Below, piece by piece: positions 1 through 8,679 of a stretch of 64,000 bases of DNA. The notes beneath the pieces were generated by a model. It was given only the letters and a program-made list of their open reading frames with translations. It made no database searches and was not told where the DNA came from. Origin of the DNA: HKCCE3408 sp039191215 (GTDB lineage: Bacteria > Pseudomonadota > Alphaproteobacteria > Rhodobacterales > Rhodobacteraceae); NCBI GenBank assembly GCA_039191215.1, contig JBCCXT010000008.1:25220-89219 (forward strand), given 5' to 3'. The position numbers and the translations under genes were made by a program. Each line of letters begins with the position of its first letter. The stretch's first letter is position 1.

Positions 1-111
1 CCGGGGGTAAAATCGTATTCGGCGATGGACAACTTTGATAATCAAAATCAATTGTTCTTCTGCGGCGACGGCCACTTAGCGATGAACTGCGATACACCGG
101 GAAGGGAACTC

Positions 112-940
112 GCTGTTCGGTCTCGGCATCTTTTGGATCGGGTTTATGATGGATCGGGGCGGCTCTGAAGTTCAGGTTTTGCAGATGTATGTGTAACGTG
201 TGAGACCGCTCGGGGGCTTTGGGCGACGTGTGAAGGTATCGGCATCGAGGACCGCGGCAATGTGGCTGCGGCGCTGATCGTGGCTGTTGTCGTGATGGCT
301 TTTGACGGCTCCATCCTGGATTGTGCGGTTCTTCCATGCGACCTGGCCATCGGTCCGTGGATGGTTCGGTTCGGTCAGTCGGTGGTCAATCTCATTTGCG
401 CTGCAGATCATGTCGACGCGCATGGGCCGGCAATGGGCTGTGTTCCGGTTTCCGGGCGGGTCTGCAAACGCGATGCCGGTGTCGGCAGATTTGCGGTGCA
501 CATCGCCTGTCGGGCAACGATTGTCGCTGAGATTAGTGTGGATTTTGTACCGACCGGCGTCCAGCAGGTGCTTGAGCGACGCCCATGCCGCTGCAAACAT
601 CAATGCCAGAAAGAGCGCGCCAGGTGCGGGATCGACGGCTGTAATGCGCAGCGGCCGGCGTCCAACGGCAGCAATCTGTGCCGCCGGAACGCTATGACCC
701 GAGCTTCCTCGCCTTCGCTGAGAACGGTTGAGCGCGGTTCTTTTGCTCCGGTCTTCTCATCCTCAACCGTTTTGCGCTTCCGCCATTGACCCCCGTCTTG
801 GCATCGATCCGCAATTGCCGGCTCAGCTCCGCGCTCGAAGCTTGCCATCGCCGTGTCGCTGTTCTGACCGCGCGCATGGTCGCGGCGCTCCCACGACGAA
901 CCTGTCCCATCCTGCCTGCTTCCATGCCAGCGAAAAGATC
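112..940 (-). pseudogene. Decayed IS481-family transposase
   Basis: Reading the minus strand from about 940 down to 112, three different frames carry successive parts of one IS481-type DDE transposase. The first is the N-terminal helix-turn-helix region (about 925-830, ending in SAELSRQLRID). The second is the linker with PRSTVL, AFRRHRLLPLD and ALQPSIPHL (848-600). The third is the C-terminal integrase core with NEIDHRLTEPNHPRTDGQV and GLTRYTYIC (603-172). The match continues past an in-frame TGA near 168 (TSEP..SIINPI.KMP). The central catalytic part between ARSFWH and the LKHLLDAGRYKIHT segment is missing, so there are at least two frameshifts, one stop and an internal deletion. It cannot be active. 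I could not define terminal inverted repeats or a target duplication. The identification rests on remembered family consensus. Confidence 0.85.
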
Positions 941-1137
941 ACACCATCAAACCGTGGGATCAAACACCTCGGCGCCATCGAAGTCGAAAGCCCGACATCC
1001 AGGTTGTTTGCGCAGCTTGCGGAGCCGTTGCACCGTCTACCCAAGACCAATCCCCTGTGTCGCGAAACTTGACTGGCCGCGGCGTCGATGCTCCGAATTG
1101 GAATGCGGTTGAGAAGAGACAGGCATGGGTTCAGGTG
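941..1137. other. Intergenic stretch without recognised feature
   Basis: Between the transposase remnant and the acyl-CoA ligase I see no supported gene, hairpin terminator or clear promoter. The short reading frames here have no recognisable protein content and are explained by the high GC content. Confidence 0.4.
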
Positions 1138-2682
1138 ATGGCAGCTAGTCCGGAGGTCACGGTCGGGGATTTTGACGAGAGTGTTTCGCAGGCCGCCTTG
1201 CAAGCACGCGTGGCCAAAGGGGCAGGGGCCTTAACTGCACTGGGCGCGGGGGAAGACACGCGTATCGCGCTGATCTTGCGCAACGATCTGACCCAGCTTG
1301 AAATCATGCGCACCGCGCTGCATGCAGGCGTCGTCATCGTCGCGCTCAATTGGCACGGCGAGGCCGAGGAGGTTGCCGCTATCTGCGACGATAGCCGCGC
1401 AGATATTGTCATCATTCATAGGGATCTGATCGACAAGTTGCACCCGGCCCTGAAAGAACGCCGATTGGTCGGTGTCACACCGGGCCGGGCCTTGCGGTCG
1501 GCCTATGGCATCTCAAACAGCGCCGCTCAGAGCAATCCCTCCGTTGTGGAATGGTCGGCCCTTGTCGATCGCAGCCCGCCCCGCCAAACGCCCGCAACCG
1601 CGCGCCCGATGTTGCGCTACACATCCGGTTCAACCGGCAAGCCGAAGGCGATCCGAAAGATATCCTCTGGCCCCAAAAAGGATTACAGGGATCTGTTGCG
1701 CCGCGTTGGCGCGGAAATGATGCAATTTCAGCCGGGTACGCGGTATTTCACGGCCGCCCCGATTTACCATTCCGCGCCATCGACCCTAACGGCGGCTGCG
1801 ATGGAGTGTGAGGGCGTGTCGACCCTGCTTGCCCCGCGATTTGAGCCGCAGGCCTTTCTGGCAGCAATCGAGGCGCACAAAATCACGCATATCTACCTTG
1901 TGCCCACGATGATGAGCCGTCTGCTCAAACTGCCGCAAGAAGTGAAAGACCGCCACGACCTCTCATCGGTCGAATTCTGCATCTCTACCGGCTCGCCCTG
2001 GCCGCATGATCTGAAGGCGGCAATGATCGACTGGTGGGGGCCGGTTTTCTGGGAAAGCTATGCCGCCTCAGAGATCGGTTTTATGACCATGGTGTCGTCC
2101 GCTGAGGCACTGGCACGTCCCGGCACTGCGGGCCGGATGCAGATGGGCGGGACGGTTATGATCCTCAACAGCGACGGAAGCGAATGCGCATGCGGTGAGG
2201 TTGGCGAGGTCCATGCCCGGTTGGAGGCGTTTGGAGATTTCGATTACGCCAACGATCCCGAAAGCCGGAAATCCGCCGAAAAACACGGCCATGTCTCGGT
2301 TGGTGATTTGGGTTGGCTTGATGAAGACGGCTACCTTTTTATCACCGACCGCAAGAAGGACATGATCATATCCGGCGGCGCGAACATCTTCCCGGCCGAA
2401 ATCGAAGCCGTGCTGATGCGGGCGCCGTTTATCCGCGATGTCGCGGTGTTCGGCGCGCCGGACCCGGAATTTGGCGAAGAGATCGTGGCGGCCGTCGAAC
2501 CGGCCGAGGGCTGGCAGCCCGACGCCGAACAGGTCTTGCAATTTCTCAACGGCAAACTTGCCCGGATGAAACACCCGCGCCGCATCGATTTTCACAAAAA
2601 CCTGCCGCGCGAAGACAGCGGCAAGATATTCAAGCCACGCCTGCGAGAGCCTTATTGGCGGGATGCTGGACGGAAGGTGTAG
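1138..2682 (+). CDS. AMP-dependent acyl-CoA synthetase/ligase
   Basis: This is an ANL-superfamily enzyme that activates a carboxylic acid with ATP and CoA through an acyl-adenylate. The phosphate-binding motif YTSGSTGKPKA starts near residue 161. The hinge region GDLGWLDEDGYLFITDRKKDMIISGG starts near residue 389 and is followed by NIFPAEIE. The C-terminal catalytic Lys lies in the PREDSGKIFK motif. The length of 514 aa is normal. The frame is open upstream to 1057, but the extra 27 residues are not family-like, so I prefer the ATG at 1138; no strong ribosome binding site decides this. The substrate is unknown (medium-chain, aromatic or bile-acid-like acids are possible). It stands alone, next to the transposase remnant, and its 3' end overlaps the convergent small gene by about 50 bp. 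Confidence 0.85.
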   Translation: MAASPEVTVGDFDESVSQAALQARVAKGAGALTALGAGEDTRIALILRNDLTQLEIMRTALHAGVVIVALNWHGEAEEVAAICDDSRADIVIIHRDLIDKLHPALKERRLVGVTPGRALRSAYGISNSAAQSNPSVVEWSALVDRSPPRQTPATARPMLRYTSGSTGKPKAIRKISSGPKKDYRDLLRRVGAEMMQFQPGTRYFTAAPIYHSAPSTLTAAAMECEGVSTLLAPRFEPQAFLAAIEAHKITHIYLVPTMMSRLLKLPQEVKDRHDLSSVEFCISTGSPWPHDLKAAMIDWWGPVFWESYAASEIGFMTMVSSAEALARPGTAGRMQMGGTVMILNSDGSECACGEVGEVHARLEAFGDFDYANDPESRKSAEKHGHVSVGDLGWLDEDGYLFITDRKKDMIISGGANIFPAEIEAVLMRAPFIRDVAVFGAPDPEFGEEIVAAVEPAEGWQPDAEQVLQFLNGKLARMKHPRRIDFHKNLPREDSGKIFKPRLREPYWRDAGRKV

Positions 2683-3064
2683 GGTGTCGCCCCGCTACCT
2701 CCCTGCAGAGCGCCACGGGTCTGAGGATCGCTGCGGTTGGATTGGTGCTAGTCTCGCTCGGGCGCAAAATCATGTAACTTGCGCCACCCACTTGATCGGA
2801 CCGTCCGTCCAACAAACGCACGGGACCTGATGGATCCGCAAAACTGCGCGAAGCAGGTCCTTGCCCGCCACCAAAGGTCAAGTCGCCATCAATGACTTCG
2901 ATCACGGCTTCCCAGCAGGGATCATCCCCGATCTGCAAATAGACGGGCGTGACGTCATCCATCGACCGGCCAATAGTTGAAATGAAATTCCCAGTTGCTG
3001 CGGAACTCTCAGTTTGTGCGCTCGCAAGAGCGACCATGAGGAGGGTAATTAGCAAAGACCGCAT
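2630..3064 (-). CDS. Small exported hypothetical protein
   Basis: This is a 144-residue product I do not recognise. Residues 1 to about 17 (MRSLLITLLMVALASAQ) look like a Sec signal peptide, suggesting a periplasmic protein. The mature part contains TPVYLQIGDDPCWE and two cysteines. An AAGGG sequence lies about nine bases before the ATG. The gene overlaps the end of the convergent acyl-CoA ligase by about 53 bp, which lowers confidence. I support it on the signal peptide and ribosome site only. Confidence 0.5.
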   Translation of the reverse strand: MRSLLITLLMVALASAQTESSAATGNFISTIGRSMDDVTPVYLQIGDDPCWEAVIEVIDGDLTFGGGQGPASRSFADPSGPVRLLDGRSDQVGGASYMILRPSETSTNPTAAILRPVALCREVAGRHPTPSVQHPANKALAGVA

Positions 3065-3416
3065 CTGTGGAAGCCCTTCAAAACGCTCCAGCGACCTGAT
3101 TCTGGGTGGCGAAGACGCCTGAGCGATTTGTCAAAAACAAGATGGTTGTCGATGCGAAAGTATCAAACGGATCGGCAGTATTTAACGGGTTGGAAAATAA
3201 CCCAAACCGGTCATTCACGCGCGGAAACATTTGTAAGCGCCAGTGATACAGATTGATTAGGTTGGACCCCTCCCAAGGAGGATCCCGCTAGCCAGTCGAG
3301 CTGTCCAATATGGTAATTTGGCGTCATTCCCGGGCCCTTGCCGTCTTTGTCCGTTCACCGATGGCCGCCTGGGCGTTTTTGTGCGGATTTCGGGCATCTC
3401 CGCGCGCGAAAGCCAG
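3065..3416. other. Intergenic region upstream of tRNA-Ser 3' end
   Basis: About 350 bp lie between the exported hypothetical gene and the tRNA. The part around 3140-3256 is AT-richer than its surroundings. It holds a weak hairpin (GGGTT/AACCC near 3188-3204). I see no gene and no convincing terminator. Confidence 0.4.
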
Positions 3417-3506
3417 TGGCGGAGAGACAGGGATTCGAACCCTGGGTGCCCGTGAAGGCACAACGGTTTTCGAGACCGCCCCGTTCGACCACTCCGGCAC
3501 CTCTCC
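3417..3506 (-). tRNA. tRNA-Ser (anticodon CGA), CCA encoded
   Basis: The minus strand reads GGAGAGG at the 5' acceptor arm (3506-3500), which pairs with TCTCTCC next to the discriminator G. The anticodon stem is GCGGT/ACCGT around the loop CTCGAAA, giving anticodon CGA (serine, codon UCG). A long variable arm and the T arm CAGGG-TTCGAAT-CCCTG are present, as expected for a class II tRNA. CCA is encoded at 3419-3417. No integrase or attachment-site duplication is visible nearby. Confidence 0.97.
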
Positions 3507-3602
3507 GCGCTCTGGTCTGTCGTGATGGCGGGACATAGCGGCCCCTACCTGACCTTGCAAGGGGGGACTGGATTTCGCGCAAAGCAGCCCCGATACTGGG
3601 CT

Positions 3603-4457
3603 ATGATCTGGCGCGCTTTCCTCATGCTGATCCTCGCGCTGCCGCGCCCCGGCCTGGCGCAAGATGCAGCTGATATGACCCGGCTCGACACGGATAATCC
3701 GGAGGCATTTGCCTTCTTCGATGATCTGGGCTTTTACCAGTTTCTCCATGACAGCGTGGCCGCGCGCAGCGCCGATGCCGCCCGTATCCACCAAGACGTG
3801 TTTCCGAGTGTGCCGCTCGAGCGCTGGCAGGCCGAGATCGACCGTATCTACAGCCTGACCGGCGTTGTCGCCGCGTTCGAAGCGGCATGGGACGAGGCCG
3901 ATGTCTCCGCCGAGGCGCGCGGTGAGATTATAGCGCTTTATGGCACCGATCTTGGGCGCAGGGTTGTCGCCCAGCAGATCGAAATGAGCCGGTATCTGGC
4001 AACAGCCGAGGGGGCTGATGCCGCACGGGCGGCCCTGGCTGAGGCTGAGGCGGCACGTAATCCGCGCCTGGCCGAGCTTGAAATCTACCGCGCTGAGTTA
4101 AACTCCGTCGACAGAGCAGTCGCGGCGCAGTTGAACCGCCAGATCAGCTTTTGGCGCGGCCTTATTGCCGGTCAAGGTCCGGCCGGTACGCTGTCTGAAG
4201 ACACCATCCTGTCGGCCCTTTCAGCCGATATCGAGCAGCGCCGCGCGGCCTCAGAAGATTGGCTGAGGGCCACGCATTTCATGACATTTGCGCCTTTTAC
4301 GCCCGAGGAGATCACGCAAATCCGCGCCATGAACCGCTCCGCCCCCGGGCGCGAATTGTTGCGCGCCGCCCATGCCAGCTACGGCCGCGTCTTTGATGAG
4401 ACCCAATACCAGCTGGGCCTAGCGGCGGCGCGATTGCTAAACGCCGACGATATCTGA
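3603..4457 (+). CDS. Exported DUF2059-like protein
   Basis: This is a 284-residue secreted or periplasmic protein. Residues 1-20 (MIWRAFLMLILALPRPGLAQ) form a signal peptide, which is why I start at 3603 rather than at the upstream ATG at 3522 beside the tRNA. The C-terminal segment HFMTFAPFTPEEITQIRAMNRSAPGRELLRA resembles the DUF2059 pattern (aromatic-F-T-x-x-E-[IL] followed by a GREL/GQKL helix pair). The rest is predicted mostly helical and Ala/Glu-rich. The biochemical role of DUF2059 proteins is unknown. It is read toward rplU, 187 bp away. Confidence 0.7.
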   Translation: MIWRAFLMLILALPRPGLAQDAADMTRLDTDNPEAFAFFDDLGFYQFLHDSVAARSADAARIHQDVFPSVPLERWQAEIDRIYSLTGVVAAFEAAWDEADVSAEARGEIIALYGTDLGRRVVAQQIEMSRYLATAEGADAARAALAEAEAARNPRLAELEIYRAELNSVDRAVAAQLNRQISFWRGLIAGQGPAGTLSEDTILSALSADIEQRRAASEDWLRATHFMTFAPFTPEEITQIRAMNRSAPGRELLRAAHASYGRVFDETQYQLGLAAARLLNADDI

Positions 4458-4644
4458 GGCGAATGGTGCTTGACTTGCTGTCAGGCTTGTTGCAAAGCCC
4501 GAGCCTCGGCCGGATCGGTTCACCGTTTCGGGCGATTGCAGCAGATTTTGCCCCATCCGGGCACGCTGCCCCCGGCGCGGGCCTAGACCCGCAAACAGTG
4601 CGCACTGCACGGCCAAAGGGCGCGGGTAGATAAGGAAGACGCAG

Positions 4645-5421
4645 ATGTTTGCGGTCATGAAGACCGGCGGCAAGCAATACAAGGTGCAGGCGGGTGACGT
4701 CCTGCGCGTTGAAAAGCTGGCGGCTGAGGCGGGTGAGACCGTCCAATTCAACGACATTTTGATGCTCGGCGGTGACAAGGTCACGCTTGGTGCGCCGCTC
4801 GTGGCTGACGCCGCCGTGCAGGCCGAAGTGATTGATCAGATCAAGGGCGAAAAGCTCATCCACTTCGTGAAGCGCCGGCGCAAGCATTCCTCACAGCGCA
4901 AAAAGGGCCATCGCCAACAGCTGACTCTCCTGCGCGTGACCGACATTTTGGGCTCCGGCGCCGAAAAAAGTGGTGTCAAGGCGGCGATTGGCGCGGGCTC
5001 TGTCTCTGCCGCGGCAATGGTTGCAGCAGCTGGCGCTGCGGCAGCTGAGATTGCCGAAAAGCCGAAAGCCAAGAAGAAGGCCGCACCCAAGGCCGAGGCA
5101 CCGGCGGCAAAAGCCGATCCCGCGCCTGCACGCAAGGCGGCACCCGCCCCCGCGGTTGAAGCTGATGAAAGTGGCAGCCGGCCGGATAACCTGTTGGATG
5201 CCCCGCGTGACGGCGGTGCCGATGATCTGAAGAAGATCTCTGGCGTCGGCCCGAAGCTGGAAAAGCTGCTACACGAAAATGGTGTCTACCATTTCGACCA
5301 GATCATGGCTTGGGGCCCGGCAGAGATTGCTTATATGGATGACAAGCTATCGTTTAAGGGCCGGATCGAGCGCGACAATTGGATCGAGCAGGCCAAAACA
5401 TTCGCGGCAGAGCAGGAGTAA
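4645..5421 (+). CDS. rplU: 50S ribosomal protein L21 with C-terminal HhH extension
   Basis: Residues 1-101 are ribosomal protein L21 (MFAVMKTGGKQYKVQAGDVLRVEKL; HFVKRRRKHSSQRKKGHRQQLTLLRV), which binds 23S rRNA. A low-complexity Ala/Lys/Pro linker follows (about 110-180). The end is a helix-hairpin-helix domain (DDLKKISGVGPKLEKLLHENGVYHFDQIMAWG, about 190-258). Normal L21 is about 100 aa, so this protein is more than twice the usual length. Such extensions occur in Rhodobacteraceae L21; their function is not established. It is followed six bases later by rpmA, the usual rplU-rpmA operon. Confidence 0.97.
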   Translation: MFAVMKTGGKQYKVQAGDVLRVEKLAAEAGETVQFNDILMLGGDKVTLGAPLVADAAVQAEVIDQIKGEKLIHFVKRRRKHSSQRKKGHRQQLTLLRVTDILGSGAEKSGVKAAIGAGSVSAAAMVAAAGAAAAEIAEKPKAKKKAAPKAEAPAAKADPAPARKAAPAPAVEADESGSRPDNLLDAPRDGGADDLKKISGVGPKLEKLLHENGVYHFDQIMAWGPAEIAYMDDKLSFKGRIERDNWIEQAKTFAAEQE

Positions 5422-5427
5422 CATCCC

Positions 5428-5697
5428 ATGGCACACAAAAAGGCAGGTGGTTCATCCCGTAACGGCCGCGACAGTGCAGGCCGCCGCTTGGGCGTGAAGA
5501 AATTCGGCGGCGAAGCGGTTATCCCCGGCAACATTATCATCCGCCAGCGCGGCACGCGTTGGTATCCCGGCGAAGGTGTCGGCATGGGCAAAGACCACAC
5601 AATCTTTGCCACATCCCAGGGCCATGTAAGTTTCCGAAAGGGATTTAAGGGCCGCACATTTGTATCGGTCATGCCAGCGGCGGAGGCTGCGGAGTAA
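5428..5697 (+). CDS. rpmA: 50S ribosomal protein L27
   Basis: This 89-residue protein of the large ribosomal subunit has its N-terminal tail near the peptidyl-transferase centre. The start MAHKKAGGSSRNGRDSAGRRLGVKKFGGE and the segment GNIIIRQRGTRWYPGEGVGMGKDHT are diagnostic. Length is normal and there is no Firmicute-type cleavable leader. It lies directly behind rplU and is followed by a strong hairpin terminator at 5723-5752. Confidence 0.98.
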   Translation: MAHKKAGGSSRNGRDSAGRRLGVKKFGGEAVIPGNIIIRQRGTRWYPGEGVGMGKDHTIFATSQGHVSFRKGFKGRTFVSVMPAAEAAE

Positions 5698-5722
5698 CAC
5701 CGGCACCGGATGGTTCCAAATG

Positions 5723-5760
5723 AGGGGGGATCGGCGGGTGCCGGTCCCCCCTAAGCTTTT
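5723..5760 (+). terminator. Intrinsic terminator of rplU-rpmA
   Basis: A 13-bp stem (5723-5735 with 5740-5752, one U-G pair) closes a GGGT loop and is followed by AAGCTTTT. It lies 25 bp after the rpmA stop codon. Confidence 0.75.
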
Positions 5761-5878
5761 GTCACGTATTTGGTGCAGCTTTTGGCGTCGTTCGCCGCGA
5801 TGTCACGAAATCGACACCAGTTTGGGTCAAACCGGTGCTTCCCCGACACGGAACATGTCTCGAAGGAGGAGAGACGCC

Positions 5879-6418
5879 ATGAAACAGGACGTGATTGTCG
5901 CCGCCGAGCAGGTTTCGGGTCCACGCTTCATGCTGCGCCCGATCCGGCTGTCCGATAGTGGCCTGATGACGCTTTATGCATCCGACCGCCGCGTCGCGGA
6001 GATGACGACATCGATCCCGCATCCTTTGCCGCCCGGCGCCGCTGAGGCTTTCATTGAGCGCGCGATTGCTGCCGACCGGTCGGAATTTGTTTGGGTGATG
6101 GATGCGAGCGCCTTTGGCGGGTCGGAATTGCTGGGCCTGATTTCCTTGCAGCAGATGGACCGCAACCAATCCGAGATCGGTTATTGGATCGCGCCTGCGA
6201 TGTGGAATACCGGCCTGGCCTCAGAAGCCGTGCGGCTTTTGGTGGAAAACAACCCGCTGGAGAACGCCACGATCTTCGGTTCGGTCTTTCAGGACAATCC
6301 GGCATCTGCCCGGGTCCTAACAAATGCAGGTTTCGACTATCTCGGCGATGCGGAGGCGTTTTCCGTCGCGCGCGGCGCCAAGGTGCCAACCTGGACATAT
6401 TTGAAACGGCTCGCCTGA
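5879..6418 (+). CDS. GNAT-family N-acetyltransferase
   Basis: A 179-residue acetyl-CoA-dependent acetyltransferase of the RimJ/RimL-like group. FMLRPIRLSDSGLMTLYASD begins the fold. The segment IGYWIAPAMWNTGLASEAVRLLVE matches the motif A region, and SVFQDNPASARVLTNAGFDYLGD is the typical N-x-x-S-x-x-V-x-x-x-x-G-F ending. The start is set by GGAGGAGAG eight bases before the ATG at 5879; the frame is open further upstream, but that part spans the rpmA terminator. A GNAT gene between rpmA and obgE is common in Rhodobacteraceae. The acceptor substrate is unknown. Confidence 0.9.
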   Translation: MKQDVIVAAEQVSGPRFMLRPIRLSDSGLMTLYASDRRVAEMTTSIPHPLPPGAAEAFIERAIAADRSEFVWVMDASAFGGSELLGLISLQQMDRNQSEIGYWIAPAMWNTGLASEAVRLLVENNPLENATIFGSVFQDNPASARVLTNAGFDYLGDAEAFSVARGAKVPTWTYLKRLA

Positions 6419-6500
6419 GGCGGTAGAGGGCGTCAGGCGGCGGCGCGGCGCGGGCCGGGCCATGGGATGAAGCGCAAGCAAAGAAAGTGAGGGTAGGGTC

Positions 6501-7529
6501 GTGAAGTTCCTCGATCTTGCCAAGGTCTATATTAGGTCCGGCGCCGGTGGCGGCGGGGCGGTGAGCTTTCGGCGCGAAAAATACATCGAATATGGCGGCC
6601 CGGATGGTGGCGATGGCGGGCGCGGCGGCGATGTCTGGGCCGAGGCGGTCGAGGGCCTCAACACATTGATTGATTTCCGCTATCAGCAGCACTTTTTCGC
6701 CAAGAACGGCCAGCCTGGCATGGGAAAGCAGCGCACTGGCAAAGATGGCGCCGACGTCGTGTTGCGCCTGCCCGCGGGCACCGAGATCCTTGATGAGGAC
6801 GAAGACGAGGTCCTGGCCGATCTTTCGGAGGTCGGTGCGCGGATTTGCCTGGCTCAGGGCGGCAATGGCGGTTTTGGCAATCTGCATTTCAAATCCTCCA
6901 CCAATCAGGCGCCCCGGCGGGCCAATCCCGGCCAAGCGGGTGTGGAGCGCACATTATGGCTGCGGCTTAAACTGATTGCGGATGTCGGTCTGTTGGGCCT
7001 GCCAAACGCCGGTAAGTCGACCTTTCTGGCCGCAACATCAAACGCGCGGCCAAAGATCGCCGATTATCCGTTCACAACGCTTGTGCCAAACCTGGGTGTG
7101 GTGGGCGTTGATGGTGTGGAATTTGTCGTGGCCGATATTCCGGGCCTGATCGAGGGCGCCCATGAGGGCCGCGGCTTGGGGGACCGTTTTCTGGGCCATG
7201 TTGAGCGCTCGCGCGTGCTGTTGCACCTGGTCGATTGCACATCCGACGATCCGGTCGCGGATTTTAAGACGATCCGATCCGAGCTTGCAGCTTATGGCGG
7301 CGCGCTGGCCGAAAAGCCCATTCTGACCGCGATGAACAAAGTCGACGCCCTTGATGCCGAGGCACGGGTTGAGGCACGGCTGGCCTTGGAAGCTGCGGCA
7401 GGTGGGCCGGTCTTTGCCATCTCGGGCGTTGCGGGCACTGGCATTACCGGCCTGTTGCGTGCCTTGCGCTCAGAGATTGAGGCCGATGCCCATGCCATGG
7501 ATGCGCCGCCTGCGCCGTGGCAGCCATGA
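6501..7529 (+). CDS. obgE: GTPase Obg
   Basis: A 342-residue ribosome-assembly GTPase. The glycine-rich Obg fold covers residues 1 to about 158 (MKFLDLAKVYIRSGAGGGGAVSFRREKYIEYGGPDGGDGG). The G domain carries GLPNAGKST (G1, near 165), the switch region with NLGVV, DIPGLIEGA (G3) and NKVD (G4). There is no C-terminal OCT domain, consistent with the length. Translation starts at GTG 6501. Its stop overlaps the proB start (ATGA at 7526-7529), so the two are translationally coupled. Confidence 0.97.
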   Translation: MKFLDLAKVYIRSGAGGGGAVSFRREKYIEYGGPDGGDGGRGGDVWAEAVEGLNTLIDFRYQQHFFAKNGQPGMGKQRTGKDGADVVLRLPAGTEILDEDEDEVLADLSEVGARICLAQGGNGGFGNLHFKSSTNQAPRRANPGQAGVERTLWLRLKLIADVGLLGLPNAGKSTFLAATSNARPKIADYPFTTLVPNLGVVGVDGVEFVVADIPGLIEGAHEGRGLGDRFLGHVERSRVLLHLVDCTSDDPVADFKTIRSELAAYGGALAEKPILTAMNKVDALDAEARVEARLALEAAAGGPVFAISGVAGTGITGLLRALRSEIEADAHAMDAPPAPWQP

Positions 7530-8635
7530 GCACGCAACTTTCACAGGCGCGCCGCATGGTCATCAAAATCGGCTCAGCGCTTTTGGTTGACCGTGAGACG
7601 GGGGCGCTCCGCGCTGATTGGCTGTCGGCTCTGGCCGATGAGATATCCGGGTTACGGGCCCGCAAGGTGGATGTGATCGTGGTCTCTTCGGGCTCCATTG
7701 CACTTGGCCGGTCGGTTTTGGGTTTGGGTCAGGGCAATTTGGCGCTCGAAGAAGTGCAAGGTGCGGCTGCGGTCGGTCAGATCAAGCTTGCCCAGGCCTA
7801 TGAAGCAGCGTTGGCGCCGCACAAAATTACAACCGCGCAGGTGCTGTTGACCTTGGACGATTCCGGCGACCGGCGGCGTTATCTGAACACGCGTGCTACG
7901 CTTGGCGCGTTGCTCGGGCGCGGCGTGGTCCCGATTGTGAATGAAAATGACACCATCGCCACCGACGAGATCCGCTATGGCGACAATGATCGGCTCGCGG
8001 CCAATGTCGCCGTGATGGCCGGGGCCGATTGCCTGGTTTTGTTAAGCGATGTGGATGGCTTCTATTCGGCCAATCCCGCTACCGATCCGCAAGCGCGGCG
8101 GTTTGAGGTGATCTCGGACATCACGCCGGAGATCGAGGCGATGGCGGGTGATGCGGGCTCGGGCCTGTCAAAAGGCGGGATGAAAACAAAGCTGCTTGCG
8201 GCGCGCACTGCGATGCAGGGGGGGGCGGCGATGGTGATCTGCCAGGGCTCGGGCGTGCGCCCGCTGACGGCCCTGGCCGAAGGCGCGCCGGCGACATGGT
8301 TCCTGCCGCAGGACGATCCACAAACCGCGCGCAAGAATTGGATTGGCGCGATGGTACCAAAAGGCGCGTTGCGCTTGGATGGCGGGGCTGTTGCGGCTTT
8401 GGGGCGCGGCAAATCCTTGCTGCCCGCTGGCGTGGTCTTGGTGTCCGGCGCGTTTCGGCGCGGCGACCCGGTTGCGTTGGAACGCGATGACGGCACGCGG
8501 ATCGGAGTGGGCCTGGTGCGCTACACCGCCCAGGAGGCCGGCGCGATCATGGGCCATAAATCCAATGAAATAGAGGTGATTCTGGGCTATCCGGGCCGGG
8601 CGGCTTTGGTGCATCGCGACGATATGGCGATCTAG
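7526..8635 (+). CDS. proB: Glutamate 5-kinase
   Basis: First step of proline synthesis, phosphorylating L-glutamate. The 369 residues contain an amino-acid kinase domain (MVIKIGSALLVD, VVSSGSIALG, NENDTIATDEIRYGDNDRLAA) to about residue 260 and a C-terminal PUA domain (KGALRLDGGAVAAL..GKSLLPAGVV). I place the start at ATG 7526, overlapping the obgE stop, because the alternative at 7517 adds only three residues. proA follows after 44 bp, so obgE-proB-proA form one transcription unit. Confidence 0.97.
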   Translation: MSTQLSQARRMVIKIGSALLVDRETGALRADWLSALADEISGLRARKVDVIVVSSGSIALGRSVLGLGQGNLALEEVQGAAAVGQIKLAQAYEAALAPHKITTAQVLLTLDDSGDRRRYLNTRATLGALLGRGVVPIVNENDTIATDEIRYGDNDRLAANVAVMAGADCLVLLSDVDGFYSANPATDPQARRFEVISDITPEIEAMAGDAGSGLSKGGMKTKLLAARTAMQGGAAMVICQGSGVRPLTALAEGAPATWFLPQDDPQTARKNWIGAMVPKGALRLDGGAVAALGRGKSLLPAGVVLVSGAFRRGDPVALERDDGTRIGVGLVRYTAQEAGAIMGHKSNEIEVILGYPGRAALVHRDDMAI

Positions 8636-8679
8636 CGGCTGGTGCGGTAGGCTTTGCCTTGGCAGAAGGAGAGGGACGG

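Noticed and set aside
262..789. Plus-strand open frame of 175 codons at the left end
   Set aside because: It lies over the minus-strand IS481 transposase remnant, has no family resemblance and is explained as an opposite-strand shadow.
3417..3603. tRNA-Ser as an integration site for a genomic island
   Set aside because: No integrase, no direct repeat of the tRNA 3' end and ordinary genes on both sides.
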